From an uncultured Prevotella sp. (GTDB taxonomy: Bacteria; Bacteroidota; Bacteroidia; Bacteroidales; Bacteroidaceae): a DNA stretch of 64,000 bases. Shown piece after piece: positions 34,757 through 46,117 of this stretch. The DNA is taken from the NCBI GenBank assembly GCA_946548085.1, contig CAMNPN010000111.1, positions 1 through 64,000 on the forward strand, given 5' to 3'. Numbering within the stretch: the first letter of the stretch is position 1; each line of letters starts with the position of its first letter. The translations under genes and the position numbers were made by a program. Under the pieces are notes generated by a model, which was not told where the DNA came from, made no database searches, and saw nothing but the letters and a program-made list of their open reading frames with translations.

Positions 34757-37537
34757 CTATCTCTTACTACGGGTGATCATCGTGCGTACCTTATTATTAT
34801 ATTTAGTGGCAGCGATGAGGTCTTCCAGCGTCAGATGCATGCGGTACTTCCAGTGGTTGTAGGGATCGCTTGGCACGTTGATGCGCTCCTCACGGGGATG
34901 CTTGCCACGAAGCTCCGAGTCCATCGCCAGCCAGTCCTGCAGTGACAGGATGCACAGCATCGACGGACAATAGAGATGACGGGCGATGATCTCTTCAGCC
35001 AGATGGGCAGGCAGATGCTCCGGGGCACGTCCCTGCTTCTGAAGCATGGACACGTAGTAACGCTGGGTGCGCTCAGGACTCTCCTCCCACCACAGTCGCA
35101 GGGGTGGCATGTCGTGCGTAGAGATCGTGGCTACACTACGATAAGGGTTACCATCAAGGTGAGCGAACTCGAAGCCACTCTGCTTCGGCATCGACTGGAT
35201 CTCAAGGGTGAGGATGCGCAGCTGGTCGAGCACAGGCTGCACACAGTCGGGCAGCATGCCCAGATCCTCAGCACAGCAGAGCATGCGGGTATGGCCAAAC
35301 ACCTCTGTAAGCCGATGCATGGCCGTAGCCCCCCAGAACATATTATGGCGCTGGTAGAAATAGTTGTTGTATAGACGCACGTAGGCATCTTTCTCCTCTG
35401 GAGTGAGAGCATCGAAGACAGGCTCCTGGGTGGCGCCGATTCGCGGATGATACATGTCTGGCTGCCGAGGGTCTTCAAGGAACAGTACATCGCTGACTAA
35501 TCGATAGAGGCCATCGCGTATCCAGAGACTGTTCTCGTCATTCTTACCCTCAAACGCCTGGCGCACCTTCTGCTGAGTGTCATACTCTGCCTTCAAGTCA
35601 TAGAGTCCATAGCTGCGGGGTATGAGGAAATGTTCTTTCACATAGCCCACATGGAGCCCGAAGAGGCGCTGGAGCACACGATCGTTGATGAAGGGACGGG
35701 TGAAAAGGTCCTTACGGAACGGCAGTCCGAAATACTCTATTTCTCCCTGAGTCATCGGCAGCGATGGTGAGAAGTGTCCGAGCACCGCGAATACGGCATC
35801 CTCCGGTATCTCCCAGATGCGGAAGAATCCAAGCACATGGTCTATGCGTACGGCATCGAAATACTGCTCCATCCACTTCAATCGAAGCTGGAACCAGTCG
35901 ATTATCGAGGAGGGAGGAGTGTGGAGGGTGGAGTGAGAATAGTCTGCTGACAGTGTGCCGCCCGCATATTCCGCGCTGGAAGTAATCTCACTCCTCACTC
36001 CACGCTCCTCCCTCCTCGAAACAATCTCTTCTCTCCTCGAGAAATCATAAGTGGGGAATCCCCAATTATCACCAGTAGAGGAGTGGGCATCAGGCGAAGC
36101 CCCTGCAGAGCAGTCGAGGTGGAAGAACTCCGGATGGGTGGCCGTCTCTACACTCTCCCGATTGACGCCAATAGGAAGATCTCCTTTCAGTACGACGCCT
36201 TTTGAACGGGCATAGTCGGCAGCTGCCTTCAGCTGGAGATGGAGGTGGTACTGGAGGAAATAGATTATCGAGACTGGAGAAGATTGTTTCGAGGAGGGAG
36301 GAGTGTGGAGGGTGGAGTGAGAAATCACTCCTGACCATTTAGCATACGGCTCGAGCCAGTCGCGATTGCAGGCGAACCACTGCTTGAACTCCTTGGATTC
36401 CAACGTCTGTCGTCCTCGTTCCTCAAAGACAGCACGGACATACTCATACTTCACGCGCTGCACTGCCTCATAGTCGGTATAGCCCAGGGAATTCAGTTCT
36501 CCCTGTTGCCGCAAGAAGGCCGTCTGGCGCTTCTTGTCGCGCAGCGGTCCAAGGGCATGCAGATCAAGATACTGCGGATGAAGAGCGAAGGCCGAGACGA
36601 TGTTATAGGGATAGGAGTCGCTCCAGGTACAGCTGACCGTTGTATCATTAACAGGCAGGATCTGGATAATCTTCATGCCAGTAGCCACGGCCCAGTCGAC
36701 CAGCAAGCGAAGGTCGCCAAAGTCGCCAACCCCACAAGAGTTGTTGCTGCGGAGCGAGAATACCGGCACACAGACACCAGCAGCGCGCCACGTCTGCTCC
36801 TTCACTCGCAGGCTCTCGCCATAGGCCACAAGTACCGTACCATCTGGAACAGACGCCTGGTCTGAGGGGAGCATGCCCTCAGTAGTACGGTTATCGCCCT
36901 CTTCCCATGCCACAAGGGCATGAGTGGCGTCGTCGACAATCACATACTTGAACTCTAAAGGCAGGAGAATGGCATCGACATTCACAGAGAGGAGCCACTC
37001 GCACAGTCCCAGCGGCTCCATGCGTAGATAACGGGCGGGATTCCAACTGCCCAGAGCCGGATGACTGCCTAAGATTGCCACCGACTGACCTGAGCGCAGC
37101 TGTGGGGCCGAGACACGAAACACGATAGTCTTGCGGTATAATGGCACCCGCTGAATCTTAAGCGTGTCTTCTGAAGGCAGGCCTATCGTCAGCTGACAGG
37201 CTTTGCTATAAAGATGATACTGCAGAGGGACATCCCGCCAAAGGTCGGGCATGACATAGTTCTTCGTAGCGTCGAAATAGTAGGTACGAGGCACGCCGGT
37301 CCATTCACGTCGCAACTCATTACCCTCAGCATCTGCCACATAATAGAAATATGTGATGGTCTCCACAGGATGCTGGCGCGACTCCACCGCCGATGTCTCT
37401 AACTCCCAGTGCCAGCCGTCGTCGGTGGTCATTGGCAGACATCGCACCCTCTCTGTGTCCTTGCTCGTATAGGTGATAGCAACATAGAGGTTTTCGCCCC
37501 ATTGTGTGCCGTATTGGATGGTAAATTTAAGCTTCAT
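34757..37537 (-). CDS. malQ: 4-alpha-glucanotransferase with N-terminal starch-binding (CBM20-like) region
   Basis: VFSLRSNNSCGVGDFGDLRLLVDWA, YFDAVRIDHVLGFFRIWEIP, CCAEDLGMLPDCV, ISTHDMPPLRLWWEE. Confidence 0.93.
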   Translation of the reverse strand: MKLKFTIQYGTQWGENLYVAITYTSKDTERVRCLPMTTDDGWHWELETSAVESRQHPVETITYFYYVADAEGNELRREWTGVPRTYYFDATKNYVMPDLWRDVPLQYHLYSKACQLTIGLPSEDTLKIQRVPLYRKTIVFRVSAPQLRSGQSVAILGSHPALGSWNPARYLRMEPLGLCEWLLSVNVDAILLPLEFKYVIVDDATHALVAWEEGDNRTTEGMLPSDQASVPDGTVLVAYGESLRVKEQTWRAAGVCVPVFSLRSNNSCGVGDFGDLRLLVDWAVATGMKIIQILPVNDTTVSCTWSDSYPYNIVSAFALHPQYLDLHALGPLRDKKRQTAFLRQQGELNSLGYTDYEAVQRVKYEYVRAVFEERGRQTLESKEFKQWFACNRDWLEPYAKWSGVISHSTLHTPPSSKQSSPVSIIYFLQYHLHLQLKAAADYARSKGVVLKGDLPIGVNRESVETATHPEFFHLDCSAGASPDAHSSTGDNWGFPTYDFSRREEIVSRREERGVRSEITSSAEYAGGTLSADYSHSTLHTPPSSIIDWFQLRLKWMEQYFDAVRIDHVLGFFRIWEIPEDAVFAVLGHFSPSLPMTQGEIEYFGLPFRKDLFTRPFINDRVLQRLFGLHVGYVKEHFLIPRSYGLYDLKAEYDTQQKVRQAFEGKNDENSLWIRDGLYRLVSDVLFLEDPRQPDMYHPRIGATQEPVFDALTPEEKDAYVRLYNNYFYQRHNMFWGATAMHRLTEVFGHTRMLCCAEDLGMLPDCVQPVLDQLRILTLEIQSMPKQSGFEFAHLDGNPYRSVATISTHDMPPLRLWWEESPERTQRYYVSMLQKQGRAPEHLPAHLAEEIIARHLYCPSMLCILSLQDWLAMDSELRGKHPREERINVPSDPYNHWKYRMHLTLEDLIAATKYNNKVRTMITRSKR
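35906..36022 (-). repeat. In-frame repeat insertion in malQ (direct copy 35906-35938 plus a diverged inverted copy to about 36022)
   Basis: cgaggagggaggagtgtggagggtggagtgaga (33 nt) is identical at 36290-36322; translated as SHSTLHTPPSS in both places. Confidence 0.9.
36290..36322 (-). repeat. Second direct copy of the 33-nt malQ repeat
   Basis: 33/33 identity to 35906-35938. Confidence 0.95.
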
Positions 37538-37659
37538 AAATCACGATTTTCGTGCAAAGATACAAAAAAAGACACAGATTACATAGATTCTCACGGATTT
37601 TTAGTAAATTTGCAGCAATTTTATTAAGAATAAAAAGAAAGACGGAGTAAATATAAAGA

Positions 37660-38685
37660 ATGAAAGCTATCAAGAAGAAGCAATATGTCATACCCATCAT
37701 CATCTGTTTGCTGGCACTGGCAGGCATGATGGTCTACTACCTGACAGGCAGTCTGTCGAAGTCTGGGCAGAGTGAATATATCTATATCGATGACAACGAC
37801 GACATTGACTCGGTCGCGGCCAAACTCGCCCCGATAGCCAACGAACAGGCACTGCTCAGTTTCAAGCTCGTCTCACGACACGTTGGCTATAGCAAGCACA
37901 TCAGGACAGGCAGATATGCCATAGAACCCGGAGAGGGAATCTTCAGAGTGCTGCGGAAACTGAAGAACGGTCATCAGGCGCCTGTACGCCTGACTATCCC
38001 TGAGAGCAGGACGACAGACCGCCTGGCCGGGGCTCTCGCCAGGAAACTCATGATGGACAGTCTGTCGCTATCCATCCTGCTGAAAGACTCCACCTTCTGT
38101 GCAAAGCAAGGTTTCGACACAGCCAGCATCGTCTGCATGTTCGTGCCCGACACCTATGAGGTTTACTGGAACACCAGCATCGAGAACCTCATGAGCAGAC
38201 TGAAGAAAGAACATGATAAGTTCTGGGACAGCAGCAGGCAGGCAAAGGCGACAGCCATCGGACTGACTCCCAATGAGGTTTGCACACTGGCAAGCATCGT
38301 CGACGAAGAGACATCCAACAATCCCGAGAAGCCAATGATTGCCAGGATGTACCTGAACCGTCTGGCAAAAGGCATGGCCCTGCAGGCAGACCCCACCGTG
38401 AAGTTCGCCCTGAAGGACTTTGCCATCAGGCGCATCTACCACAACATGCTGAACACCGACAGTCCTTACAACACCTACCGCTATGCCGGACTGCCTCCCG
38501 GTCCTATCAAGGTGGCCTCGGTGGCAGGCATCGATGCCGTGCTGAATGCGCCTAACCACAGCTATCTATACATGTGTGCCAAGGAGGATTTCTCAGGCAC
38601 CCACAACTTTGCCAGCACTTACAGCGAGCATCTGAGGAACGCCGCAAAATACACGAAGGCACTGAATGAAAGAGGAATCAAATAA
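37660..38685 (+). CDS. mltG: Endolytic transglycosylase (YceG/MltG-like)
   Basis: LASIVDEETSNNPEKPMIARMYLNRLAKGMALQADPTVKFAL, NTYRYAGLPPGPIKVASVAGIDAVLNAPNHSYLYMCAKEDFSGTHNFA. Confidence 0.93.
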   Translation: MKAIKKKQYVIPIIICLLALAGMMVYYLTGSLSKSGQSEYIYIDDNDDIDSVAAKLAPIANEQALLSFKLVSRHVGYSKHIRTGRYAIEPGEGIFRVLRKLKNGHQAPVRLTIPESRTTDRLAGALARKLMMDSLSLSILLKDSTFCAKQGFDTASIVCMFVPDTYEVYWNTSIENLMSRLKKEHDKFWDSSRQAKATAIGLTPNEVCTLASIVDEETSNNPEKPMIARMYLNRLAKGMALQADPTVKFALKDFAIRRIYHNMLNTDSPYNTYRYAGLPPGPIKVASVAGIDAVLNAPNHSYLYMCAKEDFSGTHNFASTYSEHLRNAAKYTKALNERGIK

Positions 38686-38740
38686 GTGAAGAATTTGCTG
38701 GCGCTGCAGCATAATCATAGAGTTTAAAATAATAAAAGAT

Positions 38741-40525
38741 ATGGAAGAAAAAGTATTGAATGAGAATGAAGGAAGGGTGTCTGTCAGCTTCATAGAGCAG
38801 ATGGTCAAGGACGACCTGGCAGCAGGTAAGAACGAAAGCAGGATACAGACCCGTTTCCCACCGGAGCCCAACGGCTACCTGCATATCGGTCATGCCAAGG
38901 CAATTGCCATCGACTTCGGACTGGCCAAGAAATACGGCGGAGAGTGTAACCTGCGCTTCGATGACACCAACCCACAGAAAGAGGACACGGAATATATCGA
39001 GAGCATAGAACACGATATCAAGTGGCTCGGCTTCCAGTGGGCTAATGTCTACTATGCGAGCGACTACTTCCAGGAGCTGTGGGACTTTGCCGTCTGGCTC
39101 ATCAAGAAAGGAAGGGCATACGTAGACGAACAAAGTGCGGAAGTCATCGCCCAGCAGAAAGGCACAACGACCAGCCCTGGTACAAACAGTCCCTATCGCG
39201 ATCGACCCGTCGAGGAGAACCTTCGCCTGTTTGAGTTCATGAACAGCGGAAAGTGCGAGCCGGGCACACTTGTGCTCCGTGCAAAGATAGACATGGCCCA
39301 CCCGAATATGCTGTTCCGCGATCCACTGATCTATCGCGTACTGAATATTCCCCATATCCGTACAGGCAACAAATGGAACGCCTACCCTATGTACGACTTC
39401 ACCCACGGGCAGAGCGACTACCTGGAAGGAGTCACCCACTCTTGGTGTACGCTGGAGTTTGTGGAGCACCGTCCTCTCTATGACCTGTTCGTAGAGTGGA
39501 TGCGCGAGTGGGCAGCAGACTGTGGTGCTGAGGCAGAAGCCGGCAGCCGACTCGCAGACCTGTATGCATCACTCTCCACCTATCAGGGTCCCCGTCAGAC
39601 AGAGTTCAACAAGCTGAACCTGAACTATATCCTCCTCTCCAAGCGTAACCTCAAAGCCCTGGTTGACGACGGTATCGTCAGCGGCTGGGATGATCCCCGC
39701 ATGCCAACGATCTGTGGCTTCCGTCGCAGAGGCTACTCACCAGAGAGCATCGTGAAGTTCATCGATAAGATCGGCTATACAAAAATCGACGCCTTGAACG
39801 ACATGGCACTTCTGGAGAGCGTCGTCCGCGACGACCTGAATAGCCGTGCCATCCGTGTCTCAGCAGTCCTCGACCCTGTAAAGGTGGTCATCACCAATTA
39901 CCCCGAAGGCCAGAACGAGACTCTCACAGCCATCAACAACCCCGAGAACGAGGCTGACGGCACTCACGAGATAGAGTTCGGGCGTGAGATATGGATCGAG
40001 CGTAATGACTTTCAGGAGGTGGCAGAGAAGAAATTCATGCGCCTGGCTCCCGGAAAGGAGGTGCGCCTGAAGAATGCCTACATCATCACGTGCGACGAGG
40101 AGCACCCCTGCGACAAGGATGCTAACGGACGTGTTACTACCATCTACTGCACCTATGATCCAGACACCCGCAGTGGTCAACCTGGAGCAGACAGGAAGAT
40201 CAAGGGCAAGACGCTGCACTGGGTGAGTTGCCATAATGCCGTACAAGCAGAGGTACGCCTCTACGACCGTTTGTGGAAAGTAGAGAATCCCCGTGACGAG
40301 CTGGCAAGACTACAGAATGAAGGACTCACCTATGCTCAGGCCAGGGAACAGATGATGAATCCCGACAACCTGAAAGTGCTCAAGGAATGCTATATCGAGC
40401 CGTTTGCTGCCTCTATGCCAGCACTGAGTCACTTGCAGTTCCAGCGCATCGGCTACTTCACGCCCGATCTGGATACGACTGCCGAGCATCCTGTGTTCAA
40501 CAAGACCGTAGGACTTAAGGTTTAA
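38741..40525 (+). CDS. glnS: Glutaminyl-tRNA synthetase
   Basis: QTRFPPEPNGYLHIGHAKAIAIDFGLA, NLRFDDTNPQKE, ILSKRNLKALV. Confidence 0.97.
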   Translation: MEEKVLNENEGRVSVSFIEQMVKDDLAAGKNESRIQTRFPPEPNGYLHIGHAKAIAIDFGLAKKYGGECNLRFDDTNPQKEDTEYIESIEHDIKWLGFQWANVYYASDYFQELWDFAVWLIKKGRAYVDEQSAEVIAQQKGTTTSPGTNSPYRDRPVEENLRLFEFMNSGKCEPGTLVLRAKIDMAHPNMLFRDPLIYRVLNIPHIRTGNKWNAYPMYDFTHGQSDYLEGVTHSWCTLEFVEHRPLYDLFVEWMREWAADCGAEAEAGSRLADLYASLSTYQGPRQTEFNKLNLNYILLSKRNLKALVDDGIVSGWDDPRMPTICGFRRRGYSPESIVKFIDKIGYTKIDALNDMALLESVVRDDLNSRAIRVSAVLDPVKVVITNYPEGQNETLTAINNPENEADGTHEIEFGREIWIERNDFQEVAEKKFMRLAPGKEVRLKNAYIITCDEEHPCDKDANGRVTTIYCTYDPDTRSGQPGADRKIKGKTLHWVSCHNAVQAEVRLYDRLWKVENPRDELARLQNEGLTYAQAREQMMNPDNLKVLKECYIEPFAASMPALSHLQFQRIGYFTPDLDTTAEHPVFNKTVGLKV

Positions 40526-40579
40526 ACTTTCCCTTCAAACAGGGAACAACACATAACCAAAGCCCAGAAGAGAAAAGAG

Positions 40580-42004
40580 ATGCAAGCAGACGATCTCGCA
40601 TATTTCGACAGCGAAGAGTTCCACGCCATCCTTAACCAATACGAGGAGTCGTTGGAGTCGGGACTCCCTGTCTATATCGATGCAGACGATCTGGCCGATA
40701 TTGCAGACTACTATCAATATAACGGCTATCCAGAAAAAGCCAGGTCAGCCATTGACCTGGCTCTGGAATATAATCCCGAGGCCGTAGGCCCCTTGCTCTT
40801 CAAGGCGAGAGAGGCCATCATGTCGAATGATTTCGAGACAGCAGAGAGATATGCCGAAAAGATAGAGGCTGTCGACACCTTAGAAGCAGTCTATCTAAAG
40901 GGTGAGATCATGATTTGTGAGGAAAAGGCTGACGAGGCAGACAAGTACTTCATCGAACAGATGAAAGACATCATGACAGACGAACTGCCGGACTACATAT
41001 ACGATGTCGCCAACATCTTCTCCGATTACGAACTGCATGACAAAGCCTTCCAGTGGATGGCCCGTTCAAAGGGCGACAACTCTGACAGCTTCAAGGAACT
41101 GATGGCCCACACCCTAATTGGGCTGGGTAAATACAAAGACGGCGAGCGCATCTTCAACGAACTGATAGACCACGACCCCTACTCCACCCGTTATTGGAAT
41201 GCCCTGGCCAACGCACAGCTGATGAGAGAAGACTACAGCGCAGCTATCACCAGCAGCGAATACGCCATCGCCATCGATCCAAACGACCCCGGAGGTCTGC
41301 TGTCAAAAGCCAATTGTCTCTATAACCTGGCAAACTACGAGGAAGCCCTGAAGTACTTCAAAAGGTATTCCGAACAGGTCGACGAAGATGAACTCGGCCA
41401 CCTGTATCAGGGGACCTGCCTCATCAACCTCGGACGTTTCAAGGAAGCCGTTGATGTACTCACAAAAGCGCGGGATATCGCCTCTCCCGACTCGCAGTTC
41501 CTTCCTGAAATCTATCAGGAACTGGCTTTCGGCTATTGTGACCTTGGAGAGACAGACAAAGCCCTCCAGTGCCTGGACAATGCCATACAGCAAGACAGCG
41601 ACCAAACCAACATAGAGATTATCAAGGGGCACATTCTCCTGACTGGCGAACGTATCGATGAAGCTATAGGGCATTTCAAAGAAGCCCTCAAACTGTCTGA
41701 ATGCTCACCAAAGGCGATGCTCAGGATTATCGTCTCACTATACGACAACAAATACACCGTCACCTCATACACCTTCCTCAAACTACTGCTTAAAGATATG
41801 GACGACGACTGGACCGACGGGTATTCCTATATGGCACTCTGTTGTTGTAACCTCGGCAAGAATGAGGAGTTCATGCATTACCTGAAACTTGCCACAGAGA
41901 AGAATCCAAGAGAGGCGAGGAATGTCCTCAGCGGTTTGTTTCCCAAAGGAATGGAGCCCAACGAGTATTATCAATACACAATGAACAAATTTAACAAACA
42001 ATAG
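40580..42004 (+). CDS. Tetratricopeptide repeat protein
   Basis: Repeated TPR-like motifs (YNPEAVGPLLFKAREAIMSNDFETAERYAEK; ANYEEALKYFKRY; GETDKALQCLDNAI). Confidence 0.85.
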   Translation: MQADDLAYFDSEEFHAILNQYEESLESGLPVYIDADDLADIADYYQYNGYPEKARSAIDLALEYNPEAVGPLLFKAREAIMSNDFETAERYAEKIEAVDTLEAVYLKGEIMICEEKADEADKYFIEQMKDIMTDELPDYIYDVANIFSDYELHDKAFQWMARSKGDNSDSFKELMAHTLIGLGKYKDGERIFNELIDHDPYSTRYWNALANAQLMREDYSAAITSSEYAIAIDPNDPGGLLSKANCLYNLANYEEALKYFKRYSEQVDEDELGHLYQGTCLINLGRFKEAVDVLTKARDIASPDSQFLPEIYQELAFGYCDLGETDKALQCLDNAIQQDSDQTNIEIIKGHILLTGERIDEAIGHFKEALKLSECSPKAMLRIIVSLYDNKYTVTSYTFLKLLLKDMDDDWTDGYSYMALCCCNLGKNEEFMHYLKLATEKNPREARNVLSGLFPKGMEPNEYYQYTMNKFNKQ

Positions 42005-42008
42005 ACTA

Positions 42009-42635
42009 ATGAATTTCATCACAAATATACTGAACAGTTTGGGATGGTATCCCACCGTGTTCGTACTCATGCTATTAGAGAGTACCGTCATACCAGTCCC
42101 CTCCGAATTCGTCGTAACTCCTGCAGCCTATCATGCTGCAAGTGGCTCTCTCAATGTATTCCTCATCATCCTCTATGCCACTTTAGGAGCAGACATTGGT
42201 GCAAGCATCAACTATTTCGTCGCCTTGTATGTAGGGAGACCGGTGGTCTATAAGTTTGCCAACAGCAAGTGGGGGAAGATGTGTTTGCTGAATAAGGAGA
42301 AAGTGGAAAAGAGCGAGAAATACTTTGACGATCATGGTGTGGCGGCAACCCTTACAGGCCGATTCGTACCAGTTATCCGTCACCTCATTTCCATTCCCGC
42401 AGGACTGGCAAGAATGAACTACTGGAAGTTCTTGCTCTTCACCACCATTGGTGCCGGAGGCTGGCACAGTATTTTGGCCGCACTGGGATGGTATCTGCAC
42501 GCTATCGTCCCCGAAGACCAGTTGAACGACAAGATCGGTGAATATGCCGAATATATCAAGATAGTGATACTGGGTCTCATATTGCTCGCCATACTTTATT
42601 TTGTGGTTAAGAAATGGGTATTGAAGAAGAAATAA
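42009..42635 (+). CDS. DedA-family membrane protein
   Basis: LMLLESTVIPVPSEFVVTPAAYHA, FVPVIRHLISIPAGLARMNYWKFLLFTTIGAGGWHSIL. Confidence 0.9.
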   Translation: MNFITNILNSLGWYPTVFVLMLLESTVIPVPSEFVVTPAAYHAASGSLNVFLIILYATLGADIGASINYFVALYVGRPVVYKFANSKWGKMCLLNKEKVEKSEKYFDDHGVAATLTGRFVPVIRHLISIPAGLARMNYWKFLLFTTIGAGGWHSILAALGWYLHAIVPEDQLNDKIGEYAEYIKIVILGLILLAILYFVVKKWVLKKK

Positions 42636-42701
42636 ATGAAGAAACTTGTATAAAAAACAACTTTTTACCCTAAAAACTTCGTTTATTTCAAGAGAAATAT
42701 G

Positions 42702-42709
42702 TATCTTTG
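42702..42709 (+). promoter_or_regulatory. Promoter element TATCTTTG upstream of manC
   Basis: TATCTTTGCAG, 25 bases before ATG. Confidence 0.7.
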
Positions 42710-42734
42710 CAGATTATTATCAGCTTAGAAGATT

Positions 42735-43802
42735 ATGGTAAGAACAAACAATCATCTGGTTATCATGGCAGGCGGCGTCGGGAGTCGTTTCTGGCCCATG
42801 AGCACGACTGAGAAGCCGAAGCAGTTCATTGACGTCCTCGGTGTCGGTAAAACTTTACTTCAACTGACCGTTGAGAGGTTTGGCAACCTGGTTCGTCCAG
42901 AGAACATCTGGGTCGTTACCAATCAGAAATATGCAGCGATTGTAAAAGAGCAACTGCCTGATATGCCGGAAAGCAACATCCTCTGTGAGCCATGTCGCAG
43001 AAACACGGCGCCTTGCATCGCCTACGTCAGCTGGCGTATCAAATCGGCCGATGCCAAGGCGAACATTGTTGTAACGCCCAGCGACCATATCGTGACGAAC
43101 ACCGCAGAGTTCCAGCGAGTTGTAAAGGAGTGCATGCAGTTCACCAGCGAGACCGATGCCATTGTCACCCTCGGCATGAAGCCAAACCGTCCCGAAACAG
43201 GCTATGGCTATATACAGGCCGACCTGAGTACCAGTTCTCTCCGCAACAAGGAGATATTCCGCGTAGACTCCTTCCGTGAGAAGCCCGATCTGAAGACGGC
43301 CAAGGAATATATTAAGAAGAACTACTTCTTCTGGAATGCCGGCATTTTCATCTGGAATGCGAATACCATCGTCAATGCATTCCGCGTCTACCAGCCCGCT
43401 ATGGCTAAGATTTTCGAGAGCCTCCTACCCGTCTATGGCTCTGCCAAGGAGCAGGATGAGATAAACCGTTTGTTCCCAGAATGCGAGAACATCTCCGTCG
43501 ACTACGCTATCATGGAGAAGGCTGAAGAAATTTTCGTCTGCCCAGCAGACTTTGGCTGGAGCGACCTCGGCACCTGGGGCTCCCTGCACGAACAAAGTAA
43601 AAAGGACCTTTACGGCAACGTAAGCATCGGTCAAGACATTAATATTTTCGAGAGCCATAACTGTATCGTTCACACCACCCAAGAGAAGAAGGTGGTCATT
43701 CAAGGTCTGGACGGCTATATCGTCGCAGAAAAGGATGATACGCTGCTGATCTGTAAGCTCTCGGAAGAACAGCGCATCAAACAATTCTCAGGAAACGAAT
43801 AA
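42735..43802 (+). CDS. manC: Mannose-1-phosphate guanylyltransferase
   Basis: [52 protein letters not shown]. Confidence 0.95.
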   Translation: MVRTNNHLVIMAGGVGSRFWPMSTTEKPKQFIDVLGVGKTLLQLTVERFGNLVRPENIWVVTNQKYAAIVKEQLPDMPESNILCEPCRRNTAPCIAYVSWRIKSADAKANIVVTPSDHIVTNTAEFQRVVKECMQFTSETDAIVTLGMKPNRPETGYGYIQADLSTSSLRNKEIFRVDSFREKPDLKTAKEYIKKNYFFWNAGIFIWNANTIVNAFRVYQPAMAKIFESLLPVYGSAKEQDEINRLFPECENISVDYAIMEKAEEIFVCPADFGWSDLGTWGSLHEQSKKDLYGNVSIGQDINIFESHNCIVHTTQEKKVVIQGLDGYIVAEKDDTLLICKLSEEQRIKQFSGNE

Positions 43803-43810
43803 TCATCAAT

Positions 43811-44896
43811 ATGGATAAGAAAGTTGCTCTTATTACAGGTATCACCGGCCAAGACGGCTCTTACCTGGCAGAGTTCCTCATCGAGAAGGGTTATGAAGTT
43901 CACGGCCTTCTGCGCCGCTCTTCTTCCTTCAACACTGGTCGTATCGAACATCTTTATCTCGACGAATGGGTCAGGGATATGAAGAAGAAGCGCCTTGTCA
44001 ACCTGCACTGGGCAGACATGACCGACTCCTCATCTCTCATTCGCATCATCGGAGAGACGAAACCTACGGAGATATACAACCTGGCAGCCCAGAGTCACGT
44101 AAAGGTTTCCTTCGACGTTCCTGAGTATACGGCTGATACTGATGCCGTTGGCGTTCTTCGTCTACTGGAAGCCGTAAGGATATGTGGACTTGAGAAAAGT
44201 TGTCGTATCTATCAGGCTTCCACGTCAGAACTTTACGGAAAGGTACAGGAAGTTCCCCAAAGCGAGACCACCCCATTCTATCCACGTAGCCCCTACTCCG
44301 TAGCCAAACTTTATGGTTTCTGGATTATGAAGAATTATCGGGAGTCTTATGGCATGTACTGCTGCAATGGCATTCTCTTCAACCACGAGAGTGAGCGCCG
44401 GGGCGAGAATTTCGTAACTCGTAAGATTACGCTGGCAGCAGCACGTATCGCCCAAGGCTATCAGGACAAGCTCTATCTGGGTAATCTGAACTCATTGCGC
44501 GACTGGGGTTACGCCAAGGACTATATCGAGTGCATGTGGCTCATCCTGCAACAGCCAGAACCTGATGACTTCGTGATCGCTACTGGTGAATATCATACTG
44601 TTCGTGAATTTGCCACACTGGCCTTCAAGGAGGCGGGCATCGAACTGGAATGGCGTGGTGATGGCGTGGACGAGAAAGGCTATGACAAGCAGACAGGAAA
44701 GGCACTTGTTGAAGTGGATCCGAAGTATTTCCGCCCTGCAGAGGTGGATCAGTTGCTTGGCAATCCTGCCAAGGCGAAAGCCAAATTAGGTTGGAATCCG
44801 CACAAGACCAGCTTTGAGGATCTGGTGAAGATCATGGTCAGACACGACATGAAGTTCGTCAAGAAGTTGTTCATTAAAGCCCAGATGGAAGAATGA
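43811..44896 (+). CDS. gmd: GDP-mannose 4,6-dehydratase
   Basis: [75 protein letters not shown]. Confidence 0.97.
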   Translation: MDKKVALITGITGQDGSYLAEFLIEKGYEVHGLLRRSSSFNTGRIEHLYLDEWVRDMKKKRLVNLHWADMTDSSSLIRIIGETKPTEIYNLAAQSHVKVSFDVPEYTADTDAVGVLRLLEAVRICGLEKSCRIYQASTSELYGKVQEVPQSETTPFYPRSPYSVAKLYGFWIMKNYRESYGMYCCNGILFNHESERRGENFVTRKITLAAARIAQGYQDKLYLGNLNSLRDWGYAKDYIECMWLILQQPEPDDFVIATGEYHTVREFATLAFKEAGIELEWRGDGVDEKGYDKQTGKALVEVDPKYFRPAEVDQLLGNPAKAKAKLGWNPHKTSFEDLVKIMVRHDMKFVKKLFIKAQMEE

Positions 44897-46083
44897 GTTT
44901 AGACAAAAACAGTAAAATATATGTAGCGGGACACCACGGCCTTGTGGGTTCCGCTATTTGGAATAACCTCCTACAGCGAGGCTATACCAACCTGGTAGGT
45001 CGCAGCCACAAGGAGCTCGACCTGACGGACCAGGTGGCCGTCAAGCAGTTCTTTGACGACGAGCGTCCCGATGCAGTGGTGTTGGCAGCAGCCTTTGTTG
45101 GAGGCATCATGGCCAACTCGCTCTATCGGGCCGACTTCATTATGATGAACATGAAGATCCAGTGCAACGTCATCTCTGAGGCCTACGCCCATGGCGTGAA
45201 GAAACTGCTCTTCCTTGGCAGTACGTGCATCTATCCGAAGAATGCTCCCCAGCCCATGAAGGAAGACTGCCTGCTGACCTCCCCGTTGGAATACACCAAT
45301 GAAGAGTATGCCATCGCTAAGATTGCCGGTCTGAAGATGTGCGAGTCTTATAACCTACAGTATGGCACGAATTATATCGCCGTCATGCCGACGAATCTCT
45401 ATGGACCGAACGACAACTTCCACCTTGAGAACTCACATGTGATGCCAGCAATGATGCGCAAGATCTACCTTGCTAAGCTGATACATGATGGGGATTGGGA
45501 GAAGATAGCCATCGATCTTGACAAGAGACCGGTGGAAGGAGTCGATGGTTATGGTCTGTCAAGAGCTCTTGATAATAGGAAAAGAGCACTTGAGGTGCTG
45601 GCAAAATATGGTATCTATGATAATAAAGTGGTGCTGTGGGGAACAGGCACCCCACTCCGCGAATTTCTCTGGAGTGAGGATATGGCCGATGCCTCTGTAC
45701 ATATCCTCTTGAATGTAGACTTCAAGGATGTCATCGGCATCGAGAAGTACTCGTCTGTCCACTATGGTGCTTCCACCGATGGTGCTGTAGACCGCAACCA
45801 CTCAGCTGGTCGTGGTGGGGCCATCCCCTCATTAGGTGAAATCCGCAACTGCCATATCAATGTTGGCACAGGCAAGGAACTGACCATCCGCGAACTTTCC
45901 CAGCTGGTCGTGAAGGCTGTTGGCTTTGAGGGTACAGTAGAATTTGACACCTCCAAACCTGACGGCACCATGCGTAAGCTCATTGATGTGTCGAAACTCC
46001 ACTCTCTCGGTTGGACACATAAGGTGGAAATCGAAGATGGCGTTCAAAAACTCTTTGAATGGTATAAGGACAGTTTAGCATAA
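44893..46083 (+). CDS. fcl: GDP-L-fucose synthase
   Basis: [66 protein letters not shown] overlap with gmd. Confidence 0.96.
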   Translation: MSLDKNSKIYVAGHHGLVGSAIWNNLLQRGYTNLVGRSHKELDLTDQVAVKQFFDDERPDAVVLAAAFVGGIMANSLYRADFIMMNMKIQCNVISEAYAHGVKKLLFLGSTCIYPKNAPQPMKEDCLLTSPLEYTNEEYAIAKIAGLKMCESYNLQYGTNYIAVMPTNLYGPNDNFHLENSHVMPAMMRKIYLAKLIHDGDWEKIAIDLDKRPVEGVDGYGLSRALDNRKRALEVLAKYGIYDNKVVLWGTGTPLREFLWSEDMADASVHILLNVDFKDVIGIEKYSSVHYGASTDGAVDRNHSAGRGGAIPSLGEIRNCHINVGTGKELTIRELSQLVVKAVGFEGTVEFDTSKPDGTMRKLIDVSKLHSLGWTHKVEIEDGVQKLFEWYKDSLA

Positions 46084-46089
46084 ATGAAG

Positions 46090-46112
46090 AAGCCCGCCGA
46101 TTTGGCGGGCTT
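46090..46112. terminator. Terminator between convergent fcl and the FGGY kinase gene
   Basis: Perfect 9-bp stem AAGCCCGCC-GATTT-GGCGGGCTT. Confidence 0.75.
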
Positions 46113-46117
46113 TCTCA

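Noticed and set aside
34757-37537. malQ as a pseudogene because of the repeat insertions
   Set aside because: The frame is fully open and the catalytic motifs are intact, so the insertions appear tolerated.
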